Origin: CF-118 sp035934385 | GTDB lineage: Bacteria; Chloroflexota; Dormibacteria; Dormibacterales; Dormibacteraceae | Direction of reading: 5' to 3' | Assembly (NCBI GenBank): GCA_035934385.1 | Contig: DASYXY010000039.1 | Location: forward strand, 5,585-69,584 | DNA: 64,000 nt | In this document: positions 1-8,778 of the stretch, in pieces | Layout: each line of letters opens with the position of its first letter | Numbering within the stretch: the first letter of the stretch is position 1 | Program-made: the position numbers and the translations under genes | Notes under the pieces: model-generated | What the model saw: only the letters and a program-made list of their open reading frames with translations | Databases searched by the model: none | Told to the model about the DNA's origin: nothing

Positions 1-509
1 CTGTGATGATGATCCCGGTCGCGATCCTCGCGGTCCTGGCGGTGATCGGGGGCTTCATTCAGACCCGCGCGCTGGGCTTCGGGCCGGCGGTCGTGTCCGA
101 CTTCCTCGAAAAGGTCGTCACGAGGCCGGCGTGGGACGAGACCGGTCTCGCGATCGGCATCGGGCTCGGCACCATGGTGCTCGGCGCAGCCCTTTTTGTC
201 GGTGCGCTGTACGAGAAGCCCTGGAGCGCCATCGTGCCTTGGGCCCAGCGCCTGCTCGAGCGCAAGTACTACTTCGATGAGATCTACGACGCCGCGTTCG
301 TGCGCACGATGGACGCGATCGCCTCGATCGGCTACCGCGACGTCGAGGAACGCCTTATCGACGGCGCGGTCGTCGGCACGGGCGAGGCAACCGAAGCCAC
401 CGCGGGCAGCCTGCGCCTGACCCAGAGCGGCTATTTCCGCAACTACGTGCTCGTCTTCGTCGCCGGCGCCCTGATCGCGGCGGTGCTGCTGCTGGTGAGA
501 ACCTCATGA
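1..509 (+). CDS. nuoL: NADH-quinone oxidoreductase subunit L, C-terminal part
   Basis: This is the C-terminal 168 or so residues of the large antiporter-like membrane subunit of respiratory complex I; the 5' part lies outside the window. The visible protein has hydrophobic segments near both ends and the motif LERKYYFDEIYDAAFV, typical of the NuoL tail that precedes the last helix. NuoL helps couple quinone reduction to proton translocation in the cytoplasmic membrane. Its stop overlaps the nuoM start by four bases (ATGA), and the order L-M-N matches the usual end of nuo operons. The first in-frame GTG at base 3 is not the true start. Confidence 0.93.
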   Translation, partial: VMMIPVAILAVLAVIGGFIQTRALGFGPAVVSDFLEKVVTRPAWDETGLAIGIGLGTMVLGAALFVGALYEKPWSAIVPWAQRLLERKYYFDEIYDAAFVRTMDAIASIGYRDVEERLIDGAVVGTGEATEATAGSLRLTQSGYFRNYVLVFVAGALIAAVLLLVRTS

Positions 510-1966
510 TCGGCGCGCTCTCCGTCATCTGGCTGCTGCCGCTTGTCGGTGCGCTCCTCATCGCTTTCATGCCGCCGCGATTCGCCAAGTACATGGCGGT
601 GCTCGTGTCGCTCGCCGCGCTGTTCGTGGCCGCATACGTCGCGGTCCTGTTCGCGCCCGACTATCACCGCTTCCAGTTCACCGAGACGCTGCCGTGGATC
701 CCGCAGCTGCACATCTTCTACAGGCTCGGGGTCGACGGCATCAGCCTCTGGCTGGTCCTGCTGAATGCGCTCCTGACCACCATCGCCATGTTCGCCACGC
801 CGCTCACCACGAAGAACGTGAGCCGCTTCCTCGCCCTGATGCTCGCGATGTCGGCCGGCATGGCGGGCGTGCTCATGGCGACCGACCTCGTCCTCTTCTA
901 CGTGTTCTGGGAGGCGATGCTGATCCCCGCCTACTTCCTGCTGTGGCTTTTCGGGGAGGGCGAGCGTCCAGGCCGCGCGGCGCTGAAGTTCGTGCTCTTC
1001 ACGCTGGCCGGCTCGCTGCTGATGCTGGTCGGCGTCATCGGGGAGTACGTGTTCCAGAACGTCCTGCCGGGTCAGCAGACATTCGACCTCGCCCAACTGC
1101 CGACTGTGGCGCCGACGCCGGCCATCCAGTTCGGCCTGTTCGGCGTTTTCGCGCTCGCCTTCGCGATCAAGACGCCGCTGTTTCCGTTCCACTCGTGGGT
1201 GCCTGACGCGTATGCGGCAGCGCCGGTCCCGATGTTGGTGACCTTCGCCGGCATGATGGGCAAGACCGGCGCCTACGGCTTCCTGCGGGTCGCGATCCCC
1301 CTCTTCCCCAACCCGACCGGGCCGTGGGACTGGAGCTGGGTCATTCCAGTACTGGCGGTCGGCGGAATCCTCTGGGGCGCGCTGATGGCCATCGCCCAGC
1401 GCGACATGAAGATGCTGGTCGCCTACTCGAGCATCAGCCACATGGGCTTCATCGTCCTGGGCATCTTCGCGCTCAACGTGCAGGGCCAGCAGGGCGCGGT
1501 GCTGCAGATGGTCAACCACGGCATCATCGTCCCGGCGCTGTTCCTGATCGTCGCGTGGATCCAGGACCGCACCGGCACCCGCGATCGCACCGCGGTGTTC
1601 GGCCTCGCGCAGCGGATGCCGATCTTCGCGGGCATCTTCACGGTCGTGGCGCTGGCCGCCCTGGGGTTACCAGGGCTCAACAGTTTCGTCGGCGAGTTCA
1701 TGACCCTGCTCGGCGCCTGGGAGCGCGCACCCGCGCTCGCGATCGCCGGGGCGATCGGGCTAGTGCTGACGCCTGTCTATGTCTTGAGGCTGTTCCAGGG
1801 CGCGATGTACGCCGAGACGCCGTACCCGTCGCAGGTCAATGACATCCACGCCGGCCAGCTGACGCTCCTGGCGCCTCTGGTGGCGCTGATGTTCGCGCTC
1901 GGCCTCGCGCCGGGCGTCCTCACCGCGCTCATGACGTCCGTGGCGCAACCCGGACTGGCGAGATGA
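506..1966 (+). CDS. nuoM: NADH-quinone oxidoreductase subunit M
   Basis: NuoM is a 486-residue polytopic membrane subunit of complex I and one of the three Mrp-antiporter-like proton channels. The sequence is hydrophobic throughout, with about fourteen likely helices. The conserved glutamate appears in VFWEAMLIP (about residue 136) and the conserved lysine in AIKTPLFPFHSW (about residue 222), both part of the proton path in this family. Length is normal. The gene overlaps nuoL and nuoN by four bases at each end, so the three are translationally coupled. No separate promoter is seen. Confidence 0.97.
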   Translation: MIGALSVIWLLPLVGALLIAFMPPRFAKYMAVLVSLAALFVAAYVAVLFAPDYHRFQFTETLPWIPQLHIFYRLGVDGISLWLVLLNALLTTIAMFATPLTTKNVSRFLALMLAMSAGMAGVLMATDLVLFYVFWEAMLIPAYFLLWLFGEGERPGRAALKFVLFTLAGSLLMLVGVIGEYVFQNVLPGQQTFDLAQLPTVAPTPAIQFGLFGVFALAFAIKTPLFPFHSWVPDAYAAAPVPMLVTFAGMMGKTGAYGFLRVAIPLFPNPTGPWDWSWVIPVLAVGGILWGALMAIAQRDMKMLVAYSSISHMGFIVLGIFALNVQGQQGAVLQMVNHGIIVPALFLIVAWIQDRTGTRDRTAVFGLAQRMPIFAGIFTVVALAALGLPGLNSFVGEFMTLLGAWERAPALAIAGAIGLVLTPVYVLRLFQGAMYAETPYPSQVNDIHAGQLTLLAPLVALMFALGLAPGVLTALMTSVAQPGLAR

Positions 1967-3447
1967 TCGCCGCCGCCGACCTCACCTACTCGTGGACGCA
2001 GGCGCTCAACGACCTCGGCCAGGTCAGCCCGATCACCGCGCTCATCGGCTTCATGCTCTTCGCGATCGTGGCCGAGCTGGTGCTGCCGCGGCCGCGCCGC
2101 GCGGACGTGGTGGCCATGGTTGCGGTCACGGGCTACGCCTACTCCCTGGGCACCGCCGCTTACCGGTGGATCAACGGCCTCGGCGGTCCCGCGTACCACG
2201 GCTACGCGACCGGCGACAGCTTTGCCCTTTTCTTCGAGATCCTCTTCGCGATCCTGGGCATCCTCACCGTCGCCCTGTCGCATCCCTACCTGCGGAAACG
2301 CGGGCTGCGCGAGGGTGAGTTCCACGTCCTGATCATGGCCGCGGTCATCGGCATGATGGTGTTGGGATCGGCGACCTCGCTCGTGACCGTCTTCCTCGGC
2401 CTGGAGCTGTTCTCGATCGCGCTCTACATCGCGTGCGGCTTCATCCGCACCGACCGCAGCTCGCAGGAAGCCGCCGCGAAGTACTTGCTGGTCGGAGGTT
2501 TCGCGAGCGCGTTCGTGCTCTATGGCATGGCGCTCGTCTATGGTGCCTCGGGCACGACGCTCATCCCCGACATCGCGACGCGTCTGGGCTCCTCGGCCGC
2601 GGGCAACCCTCTGCTGGTGCTCGGCATCGTGCTGATGGGCGTCGGCTTCGCGTTCAAGGTTTCCGCCGCGCCGTTCCACATGTGGACCCCGGACGTCTAC
2701 CAGGGCGCGCCCGTCCCGGTGACCGCTTTCATGTCCGTCGGCACCAAGGCCGCGGCCTTCGCCATGATCGTGCGCGTCTTCGCGGGGGGGCTTCCCCACC
2801 TCGCGCCCGAGTGGCAGGCGCTGCTCGCATTCGTCGCCGCCACCAGCATGATCGTCGGCAACCTGCTCGCCATCGCGCAGACCAGCCTCAAACGGCTGCT
2901 CGCCTACTCGAGCATCGCCCAGGCCGGCTACATCCTCGTCGGCGTGATCGCCGGCGGAAAGACCGGCCTCGCGGCTGTTCTCTTCTACCTCTTCATCTAT
3001 CTGTTCATGAACTTTGGCGCGTTCGCGATCGTGACGCTGCTCGCCGGTCCCGACGCCGACCATGACCGCATCTCCGATCTCGACGGCCTGCACCGGCGCA
3101 ACCCGCTGATGGCGATCCTGATGACCGTTTTCATGCTTTCGCTCGCCGGTTTTCCGCCGTTTGTGGGTTTCTTCGGCAAGCTGTTCCTCTTCACCGCCGG
3201 CGTGAACGCCGGCTACACGTGGCTGGTGGTGCTCGCGGTGTTGATGAGCGTGGTCTCCGTCTATTACTACGTGCGCGTGCTTGTCCCCGTTTGGTCGCCG
3301 ACCGCGCGCTCGGATGCCCTGCGCGCGCCGCTCAGCACGACCGCCGCCATCGCGATCAGCGGTGTGGCTTCAGTGCTGCTGGGTGTCTATCCGACTTGGG
3401 CCTTGCTTGCGGGCCAGGTCGGCGCGGGACCGATCGCCGGGCCCTAA
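1963..3447 (+). CDS. nuoN: NADH-quinone oxidoreductase subunit N
   Basis: NuoN is the 494-residue third antiporter-like subunit of complex I and normally the last gene of nuo operons, as here. It is polytopic, with the family stretches KVSAAPFHMWTPDVYQGAP (around residues 230-250) and AGFPPFVGFFGKLFLF (around 390). The start overlaps the nuoM stop in an ATGA. The stop TAA overlaps the stop of the convergent OmdA-like gene within CTAA at 3444-3447, leaving no space for a classical terminator between the two. Confidence 0.97.
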   Translation: MIAAADLTYSWTQALNDLGQVSPITALIGFMLFAIVAELVLPRPRRADVVAMVAVTGYAYSLGTAAYRWINGLGGPAYHGYATGDSFALFFEILFAILGILTVALSHPYLRKRGLREGEFHVLIMAAVIGMMVLGSATSLVTVFLGLELFSIALYIACGFIRTDRSSQEAAAKYLLVGGFASAFVLYGMALVYGASGTTLIPDIATRLGSSAAGNPLLVLGIVLMGVGFAFKVSAAPFHMWTPDVYQGAPVPVTAFMSVGTKAAAFAMIVRVFAGGLPHLAPEWQALLAFVAATSMIVGNLLAIAQTSLKRLLAYSSIAQAGYILVGVIAGGKTGLAAVLFYLFIYLFMNFGAFAIVTLLAGPDADHDRISDLDGLHRRNPLMAILMTVFMLSLAGFPPFVGFFGKLFLFTAGVNAGYTWLVVLAVLMSVVSVYYYVRVLVPVWSPTARSDALRAPLSTTAAIAISGVASVLLGVYPTWALLAGQVGAGPIAGP

Positions 3448-3896
3448 CCCGCGGCCAGTCTTTCCAGCGCCGCTCGCAGCCGGCGCTCTCGGGTCTCGGG
3501 CTTCTTCGACTCTTCCAGAGAACGCGCGATCTCCTCGCGGTTGGTGTGGGAGAGCGCCTCCCACGCGGCAGCCGCCTTGCGGTCACGGGCCAACGCGCGC
3601 TGCAGGTCCGGCGGCACGGTCACCGTGCGCGGCTCGGTGTCCAGCTCCAGCTCGATGGTGATCGCATCGCCGGCGCCCACGCCGGCTTTCTCCTGGATCG
3701 ACTTCAACACTCCGAGGCAGTACGTGCCGTCGCCCATCGGCATAAGCGAGCCCCGATACGGAATGCCCGCGATCACGGCCTTGATTTTCGGCATGCCCTT
3801 GAGGCCGAGCTCCTTGGCGACCGTGGCGGGCACGGGCACGAGCGTGCCACCGCCACCACGGGCGGTCGGTGTCAGCTTGCCGGTGAACTTCGCCAT
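3444..3896 (-). CDS. DUF1905 / YdeI-OmdA-like protein
   Basis: This 150-residue cytosolic protein has two parts: an N-terminal beta-rich DUF1905-type domain (about residues 1-90, starting MAKFTGKLTP and ending with VTVPPDLQRALAR) and a short helical OmdA/YdeI-type tail rich in Glu and Arg (SHTNREEIARSLEE). Proteins of this architecture are common in soil bacteria; the OmdA name comes from a role in resistance to bacteriocin-like compounds, which is not established here. A CATAAT hexamer lies eight bases before the ATG with no clear ribosome-binding site. Family assignment is fair; function is uncertain. Confidence 0.75.
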   Translation of the reverse strand: MAKFTGKLTPTARGGGGTLVPVPATVAKELGLKGMPKIKAVIAGIPYRGSLMPMGDGTYCLGVLKSIQEKAGVGAGDAITIELELDTEPRTVTVPPDLQRALARDRKAAAAWEALSHTNREEIARSLEESKKPETRERRLRAALERLAAG

Positions 3897-3905
3897 CGCG
3901 CGGGA

Positions 3906-5354
3906 TTATGCGGGAGGCTTGGAGCCTTTGGGGAACGGCCGCGGATACGGCCCCGGCGTGTAGTCGACGAATGACGGCGGCGAGGCGAAGAAGCCTCCGA
4001 TGGCGTTGTCCTGGGCTCCCAGCGCGAGGGCTGCTGCGTTGAGCGCGGCCGGGCGGAGTGAAGCGTCGTCCCAGGTTGTGCTGTTCAGCCGGTGCAGCAT
4101 CACTTTGATCAGCGAGATCACCTCGGCCGACGTGAACGCGCAGTGCCCTGCCCGGTGGACGAACACCTGGCGCAGCAACTCCTGTTTGCCGGCGGACCGC
4201 ACGACGTCGGCGTAAGCAGTCTCGTCCTGCGCGACCACAAGCCCGTCCGCGGTCGTGTGCGCGGTGAGCACCGGCACGGTGATGGCGCCGTCGAAGCTGA
4301 CGTTACTGTCGAGGTACGCCACCGCATTAGCGTCGGGCTTGATGGCGGCGCCGGCGTTCAGAGCCTTGAGGTCCGCGTTCAGGTCGAGACCAGCTGCGCC
4401 GTACAGCGCGTTCACCTCGTCGCGATAGGGCGAGATCTCCAGCTGATGCCGATAGTCGACGCCGATGTTCCACGAGGGATTGCCGCCCGCGCGCTTCTCC
4501 AGCTCGGCGCGGTAGCCGAACGCAAACGGGAAGTCGGTGCGCGACTCCCACTGCGCCTGGGCCGCCGCTTGCCCCGCGTAGTCGGTGGATGACGGCTCCG
4601 GCTGCGTCGGCACGAACCACCCGGGGATTCCAGCGAGCGCGGCCATCAACGCGATACGCGCCTGGCCGGCCGCGTTCTGGCTCGCAGTCGCCATCAGGTC
4701 CGCGGCCAGCTTCGTGTTCGCCGCGGGGTCGGTGATGTTCACCAACTGCAGCTGCGAGTTCGGCGCCAGCAGCGTCTTGAACGCGTATGCCGAGTCCAGG
4801 CCTGTGTTCCAGGTGGCGACGCCCCCGGCCAGCACGCCGCACAGCGGAATCGCGCCGCTGAAGCGGTCGGGATAAGCCTGGATGAGTCCGGCTGTGATGA
4901 TGCCTCCAAGCGATAGGCCGATCGCGATCACCCGCTTCGGCTTGCCGACGTGCGCGGCGAAGTAGTCGAGCAGCGCGACCTGGTCTCGCAGCGCGTCAGC
5001 GATTGCCCACCCGGTCGAGCTGTACGACGAGGCTGCGATGGCGTACCCGCCTGCCAGCAGCCACTGTCCGGTGACCGGATCGGGGGAGGCCGACGCGGGA
5101 TTCGTGCTTCCCGGCGCGACGTACCCGTGGCTGTAGAGGAACAGCGTCCCGTTCCATCGCTGCGGCACGTCGATCGTGAAACGAGCCGCGCCGATGGAGC
5201 CCGTGTACACGTTGGGCGCGGCCGGTGTCGACGATGAGATGCTCTGCGAGCCGCCGCTCGAACACGCGACGAGCAGCACGAGCGCGACCACCAGGGCCAA
5301 CGACCTGCCCGTCAGATGTTGGATCGCGACTGGCCTCCATCCACGGCGACGCAC
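3906..5354 (-). CDS. Lipoprotein alpha/beta hydrolase
   Basis: A predicted exported serine hydrolase of about 482 residues. I place the start at a GTG at 5354 because it gives a textbook lipoprotein signal: basic N terminus, hydrophobic stretch, and lipobox LVAC with the cysteine near residue 31, followed by a Ser/Gly-rich linker. The reading frame is open further upstream, but that part is only the antisense-like shadow of the neighbouring SDR. The nucleophile elbow is GLSLGG with Ser near 148. A plausible catalytic His lies in the late HRAGHCAF motif, and the oxyanion strand resembles LFLYSHGY. Substrate is unknown. The first 43 bases overlap the end of the SDR gene upstream on the same strand, so the two are probably co-transcribed. 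Confidence 0.82.
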   Translation of the reverse strand: MRRRGWRPVAIQHLTGRSLALVVALVLLVACSSGGSQSISSSTPAAPNVYTGSIGAARFTIDVPQRWNGTLFLYSHGYVAPGSTNPASASPDPVTGQWLLAGGYAIAASSYSSTGWAIADALRDQVALLDYFAAHVGKPKRVIAIGLSLGGIITAGLIQAYPDRFSGAIPLCGVLAGGVATWNTGLDSAYAFKTLLAPNSQLQLVNITDPAANTKLAADLMATASQNAAGQARIALMAALAGIPGWFVPTQPEPSSTDYAGQAAAQAQWESRTDFPFAFGYRAELEKRAGGNPSWNIGVDYRHQLEISPYRDEVNALYGAAGLDLNADLKALNAGAAIKPDANAVAYLDSNVSFDGAITVPVLTAHTTADGLVVAQDETAYADVVRSAGKQELLRQVFVHRAGHCAFTSAEVISLIKVMLHRLNSTTWDDASLRPAALNAAALALGAQDNAIGGFFASPPSFVDYTPGPYPRPFPKGSKPPA

Positions 5355-6067
5355 GCTCCGCTGACGAGGCTCGCCTGCTCCGAGCACAAAAAGGCGACCA
5401 CATTCGCGACCTCGGGCACCGTCCCGAAGCGCTTCATCGGCAGGTCGCGCCAGATGAACTCGGCGATCCCCTCGGGGTCCTGCTTCTGCCGGCGGTCCCA
5501 GCCACCGCCTTCCCACAGGACCGAGCCGGGCGCGACGCAGTTGACCGTGACACCGCGGGCCGCAACCTCGCGTGCGAGCGAGGTGACGACGCTGATCTCC
5601 GCCGCTTTGGCGGCGTTGTACGCCGGTGCGCCGCCCGACTCGCGCCCGTACACCGAAGAGATCACCACCACGCGACCCCAACCGCGCTCGAGCATCGGGG
5701 GCAGGACCAGTTGGGTCATACGCACACTGACCCCGACGTTGCCGCTGAAGGCATCTTCGAAGTCGTCGGCGGTCGTGTCGCTCCAGCTGCTCCCCGAGCG
5801 CGTGCCCAGGTTGTTGACCAGGATGTCGATCTTTTCAAAGTGCTCGATGGTCGCGTCGACGGCGTGACGGCATCCCTTCTCGGTGAGGAGATCCGCCGCA
5901 ACGCCGAAGCCGTCCAGCGTCTTGGCGACACTCTGAACCTCGGCCTCGGTTCGCGCCGCGACCGCAATGCGCACGCCCTCGCCTGCGAGCGCCTGCGCGA
6001 TCCCGAGCCCTATCCCGCGAGTCGCTCCAGTGACAAGCGCGACGCGGCCGCCGATGCCGAGGTCCAT
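5312..6067 (-). CDS. Short-chain dehydrogenase/reductase
   Basis: A 251-residue classical SDR with the nucleotide-binding motif TGATRGIG near residue 12, the NNLG variant of the NNAG motif, a catalytic Ser in ISSVYG, and Tyr-Lys in AYNAAK. The C terminus carries the usual GACVAVDGG motif. It probably oxidises or reduces an alcohol/ketone with NAD(P); the substrate cannot be told. The start ATG at 6067 is preceded by TAGCAT eight bases upstream, with no Shine-Dalgarno sequence, fitting a leaderless mRNA. A longer open frame upstream runs over the divergent NUDIX gene and is not credible. Confidence 0.9.
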   Translation of the reverse strand: MDLGIGGRVALVTGATRGIGLGIAQALAGEGVRIAVAARTEAEVQSVAKTLDGFGVAADLLTEKGCRHAVDATIEHFEKIDILVNNLGTRSGSSWSDTTADDFEDAFSGNVGVSVRMTQLVLPPMLERGWGRVVVISSVYGRESGGAPAYNAAKAAEISVVTSLAREVAARGVTVNCVAPGSVLWEGGGWDRRQKQDPEGIAEFIWRDLPMKRFGTVPEVANVVAFLCSEQASLVSGACVAVDGGQSRSNI

Positions 6068-6075
6068 GGCAAGGC

Positions 6076-6081
6076 ATGCTA
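6076..6081 (-). promoter_or_regulatory. Leaderless -10 box of the SDR gene
   Basis: TAGCAT on the minus strand lies eight bases before the SDR ATG. The overlapping plus-strand hexamer CATGCT (6075-6080) lies nine bases before the GTG of the NUDIX gene, so both divergent genes may be read from the same dozen bases. Confidence 0.45.
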
Positions 6082-6089
6082 GCGACAAC

Positions 6090-6794
6090 GTGGCCGTGAT
6101 CCTTCCGCCTGGCGCCATCAACACCGGCGAGCCGGTCGTGCCCCGTCCGAGCGCCACCGTCTTGCTGATCCGCGGCTCGCGGCCGTTCGAGCTCCTGCTC
6201 GTGCGCCGGCCTGGCGGCGCGGACTTTGCACCCGGTGCATACGTGTTTCCCGGCGGCACGGTGCACGCGGGAGACCGCGGCGCGCGCGACGAGATCAAGG
6301 CTGCCGCAGTGAGAGAGCTGTTCGAGGAAGCGGGCATCCTGCTGGCGCGCCGCAAGCGGTCACTGGCGCGTGCGGAAGACTGCGACACGGTGCGCGCGCG
6401 AATCGCGGCCGGCGAAACGTTCGCCATGGCGCTCGAGGCTTGCGGTCTCGAGCTCGCGCCCGACCGCCTGGTCCTGCTGGCCCGGTGGGTGACGCCCGCC
6501 CTCCTCAGCCGGCGTTACGATGCGCGGTTCTACCTCGCCCGCATGCCGTCGAGCCAGACTGTTGTGCCGCAGGCCGGAGAGGTCACCGACTGGCTGTGGA
6601 CCACGCCCGAGCGCGCACTGCGCGACCCGGACATCCCCATGGTCTACGCGACGCGCTCCGTGCTGGAGACGATCGCGACGGGTGAGCCGGCAAGTCAGCT
6701 GTTCGCGAGGGCGCGGAACCAGCGCGAGGTGCCGATCGTCGAGCCGCGGATGGTCGAGACCGAAAACGGCTGGATCGTCGAGGTGGCGCGATGA
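6090..6794 (+). CDS. NUDIX hydrolase, NUDT19-like
   Basis: A NUDIX-fold hydrolase that would cleave a nucleoside diphosphate linked to another group. The motif YVFPGGTVHAGD near residue 50 is followed, after an insertion, by RELFEEAGI, the REUXEEXGU core of the NUDIX box. The long insert inside the box and the overall layout resemble the NUDT19/RP2p group, whose studied members hydrolyse acyl-CoA. I choose GTG 6090 (234 residues) because the ATG at 6066 would share two bases with the start codon of the divergent SDR gene; the ATG cannot be excluded. The stop overlaps the monooxygenase start in ATGA, so the two genes are coupled. Confidence 0.8.
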   Translation: MAVILPPGAINTGEPVVPRPSATVLLIRGSRPFELLLVRRPGGADFAPGAYVFPGGTVHAGDRGARDEIKAAAVRELFEEAGILLARRKRSLARAEDCDTVRARIAAGETFAMALEACGLELAPDRLVLLARWVTPALLSRRYDARFYLARMPSSQTVVPQAGEVTDWLWTTPERALRDPDIPMVYATRSVLETIATGEPASQLFARARNQREVPIVEPRMVETENGWIVEVAR

Positions 6795-8254
6795 CCGACC
6801 ACGCGGTGGTGATCGCCGGCGGGGGTCCGACGGGGCTGATGCTCGCCGCCGAGCTGAGGCTCGCGGGGATCGATGTGGCCATCGTCGAGCGGCGCTCCAG
6901 CGGGCAGCAGTACGGCTCGCCCGCGGGTGGTCTGCACTCACGCACCCTCGAGGTGCTCGATCAGCGCGGCATCGCGGATCGGTTCCTCGCCGAAGGAAAG
7001 GCGATGCAGATCCAGAGTTTCGCCGGCATCCCACTGGACATCAGCGATTTCCCCACGCGCCACAACTACGGCCTGGCGTTGGGGCAGAGGCACACCGAGC
7101 GCATCCTCGCCGCGTGGGCAGACGAGCTGGGGGTCCCGATCGCTCGCGAACGCGAGGTCACCGGCTTCGTCGAGGACGCCACGGGCGTCGATGTCGAGTT
7201 GTCGGGCGACCGCTTACTGCGCGCCGCATACCTCGTCGGCTGCGATGGTGGCCGCAGCGTGGTCCGGAAAGCGGCAGGCATCGAGTTCGCCGGGCAGGAT
7301 GCGACGACCAGCTGGCTCATGGCCGAGGTCGAGATGACAGAGAAGCCGGTGCTTGGCGTGCATCCGGAAGGGGGCGGGATCGGTTATGTCAACCCCGCCG
7401 AGGGAAGGGGGCCCGTCGGCGTCGTCCTGACCGAAAAAGAGATCGAGCACACACGAGAGCCCACCCTCATGGACGTCAGAGAGGCGCTCGTCGCGGCGTA
7501 CGGGACCGACTTCGGAGCGCACAGCCCGACCACGATCTCCCGCTTCACCGACGTGACCCGCCAGGCCGTGTCCTATCGCAGGGGCCGCGCGCTGCTGGCG
7601 GGCGACGCCGCGCAGGTGCGGCCACCGCAGGGTGGACAGGGTCTCAACACGGGTGTGCAGGACGCGGTGAATCTAGGCTGGAAGCTGGCCCAGGTGGTCA
7701 ACGGGACCTCGGCGGACGACCTTCTCGACACCTACCACAGTGAGCGCCACCCCGTCGGTGCTCGTGTCCAGCGTTACAGCCTGGCGCAGACCGCGCTGCG
7801 CAGAACAGACGAACGCACCAAGGCGCTGCGGGACGCGATGGTCGAAGTGCTGCGCATGGACGAGCCGCGCAAGCACCTGGCCGGCGCGATGAGCGGCCTG
7901 GACATCCACTACGCCCTCGGAGACGGACACCCGCTGGTCGGGCGCCGCATGCCTGATCTCGACCTGGTCACGGCCGGCGGTCCGCTCCGCCTGTTCACGC
8001 TGCTGCACGCCGCGCGGCCGGTGTTCCTGAACCTGGGCGGGCGTACGGGTTTCGACCTCGAGCCATGGGCGACGCGAGTCGAGCTGGTCGACGCCTCTTA
8101 TGACGGACGGTGGGAGCTCCCCGTGCTCGGTGAGGTCGCGGCCCCGGCGGCGGTGCTGATCCGCCCCGACGGATATGTCGCCTGGGCGGGAGAGCTCACC
8201 GACCCGCGACTGACCGGGGCGCTGACCAGGTGGTTCGGGCGCCCGGCCGGCTAG
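6791..8254 (+). CDS. FAD-dependent aromatic monooxygenase
   Basis: A 487-residue group A flavoprotein monooxygenase (PheA/TfdB/Rox type). It shows the FAD-binding GGGPTG motif near residue 12, the DG motif in LVGCDGGRSVVRK, and the GD motif in ALLAGDAAQVRPPQGGQG near residue 270, followed by a C-terminal thioredoxin-like segment. Such enzymes hydroxylate phenols, polyketides or rifamycin-type antibiotics using NAD(P)H and oxygen; the substrate cannot be fixed from sequence. It overlaps the NUDIX gene by four bases and probably shares its transcript. Confidence 0.88.
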   Translation: MTDHAVVIAGGGPTGLMLAAELRLAGIDVAIVERRSSGQQYGSPAGGLHSRTLEVLDQRGIADRFLAEGKAMQIQSFAGIPLDISDFPTRHNYGLALGQRHTERILAAWADELGVPIAREREVTGFVEDATGVDVELSGDRLLRAAYLVGCDGGRSVVRKAAGIEFAGQDATTSWLMAEVEMTEKPVLGVHPEGGGIGYVNPAEGRGPVGVVLTEKEIEHTREPTLMDVREALVAAYGTDFGAHSPTTISRFTDVTRQAVSYRRGRALLAGDAAQVRPPQGGQGLNTGVQDAVNLGWKLAQVVNGTSADDLLDTYHSERHPVGARVQRYSLAQTALRRTDERTKALRDAMVEVLRMDEPRKHLAGAMSGLDIHYALGDGHPLVGRRMPDLDLVTAGGPLRLFTLLHAARPVFLNLGGRTGFDLEPWATRVELVDASYDGRWELPVLGEVAAPAAVLIRPDGYVAWAGELTDPRLTGALTRWFGRPAG

Positions 8255-8258
8255 TCGC

Positions 8259-8723
8259 TCAGCGCCAGAGGTCGCGCCAGCGGTTGTACTGGACGACCTC
8301 GACGCCGCCCTGGCGCAGCGTGTCCAGCCCCGCGGGGTCGCGGTAGGCCTCGCGGTAGTAGACGCGAGCCACGTTCGCGTTGATCGCCATCTTGGCGCAC
8401 ATCACGCACGGGGACGCGCTCACGAACATGACCTTGCCCGGAAGCTGTGCGCCGGCCTTGATCAGAGCGTTCTGCTCGCTGTGCAGGCAGCCGCAAGCAC
8501 CCGGCGTGGTCGTGTCGCAGCGGTTGGGGAGGCCGCGGGCGTTGCCGTTGTAGCCGATGCCGAGGACCTGGGTCAGGTCGGGCGTGGTGATCACGGTCCC
8601 AACCTGCAGGCGAGCGCATGTCGAACGCTTGGCGAGCTCCTCGGCCCTGCGCATGTAGACCTCTTCGAGGGGGATCCGGTCAGGCGCCTGGCCGGCCTCG
8701 GAAATGGGCTTGATCTCCGCCAT
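8259..8723 (-). CDS. dCMP deaminase-like cytidine deaminase family protein
   Basis: A zinc-dependent deaminase of about 154 residues. The zinc and catalytic motifs are plain: HSEQNA (His81 ligand, Glu83 proton shuttle) and PCVMCAK (Cys106, Cys109 ligands). Position within the dCMP deaminase/ComEB group is suggested by the GYNGNARGLPN loop and the Cys-rich segment before the His. The likely reaction is dCMP to dUMP for dTTP synthesis. Start choice: ATG 8723 is preceded by TAACAT seven bases upstream (8731-8736, minus strand). In-frame ATG 8732 and TTG 8756 are alternatives. Confidence 0.85.
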   Translation of the reverse strand: MAEIKPISEAGQAPDRIPLEEVYMRRAEELAKRSTCARLQVGTVITTPDLTQVLGIGYNGNARGLPNRCDTTTPGACGCLHSEQNALIKAGAQLPGKVMFVSASPCVMCAKMAINANVARVYYREAYRDPAGLDTLRQGGVEVVQYNRWRDLWR

Positions 8724-8742
8724 CACGTCCATGTTAACGACC

Positions 8743-8771
8743 TTGTATGTACCCAACTTTCAGACTAGAAT
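8743..8771 (+). promoter_or_regulatory. Leaderless promoter of rmuC
   Basis: TTGTAT (8743-8748), a 17-base spacer and TAGAAT (8766-8771) form a near-consensus sigma-70-type promoter. The rmuC ATG begins only seven bases after the -10 box, so transcription should start at or next to the A of ATG. Confidence 0.7.
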
Positions 8772-8778
8772 CCCCCAT

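Noticed and set aside
443..3093. Long minus-strand open frames opposite nuoM and nuoN
   Set aside because: They mirror conserved membrane-protein codons and give Arg/His/Asp-rich products with no family pattern; typical antisense shadows of GC-rich genes.
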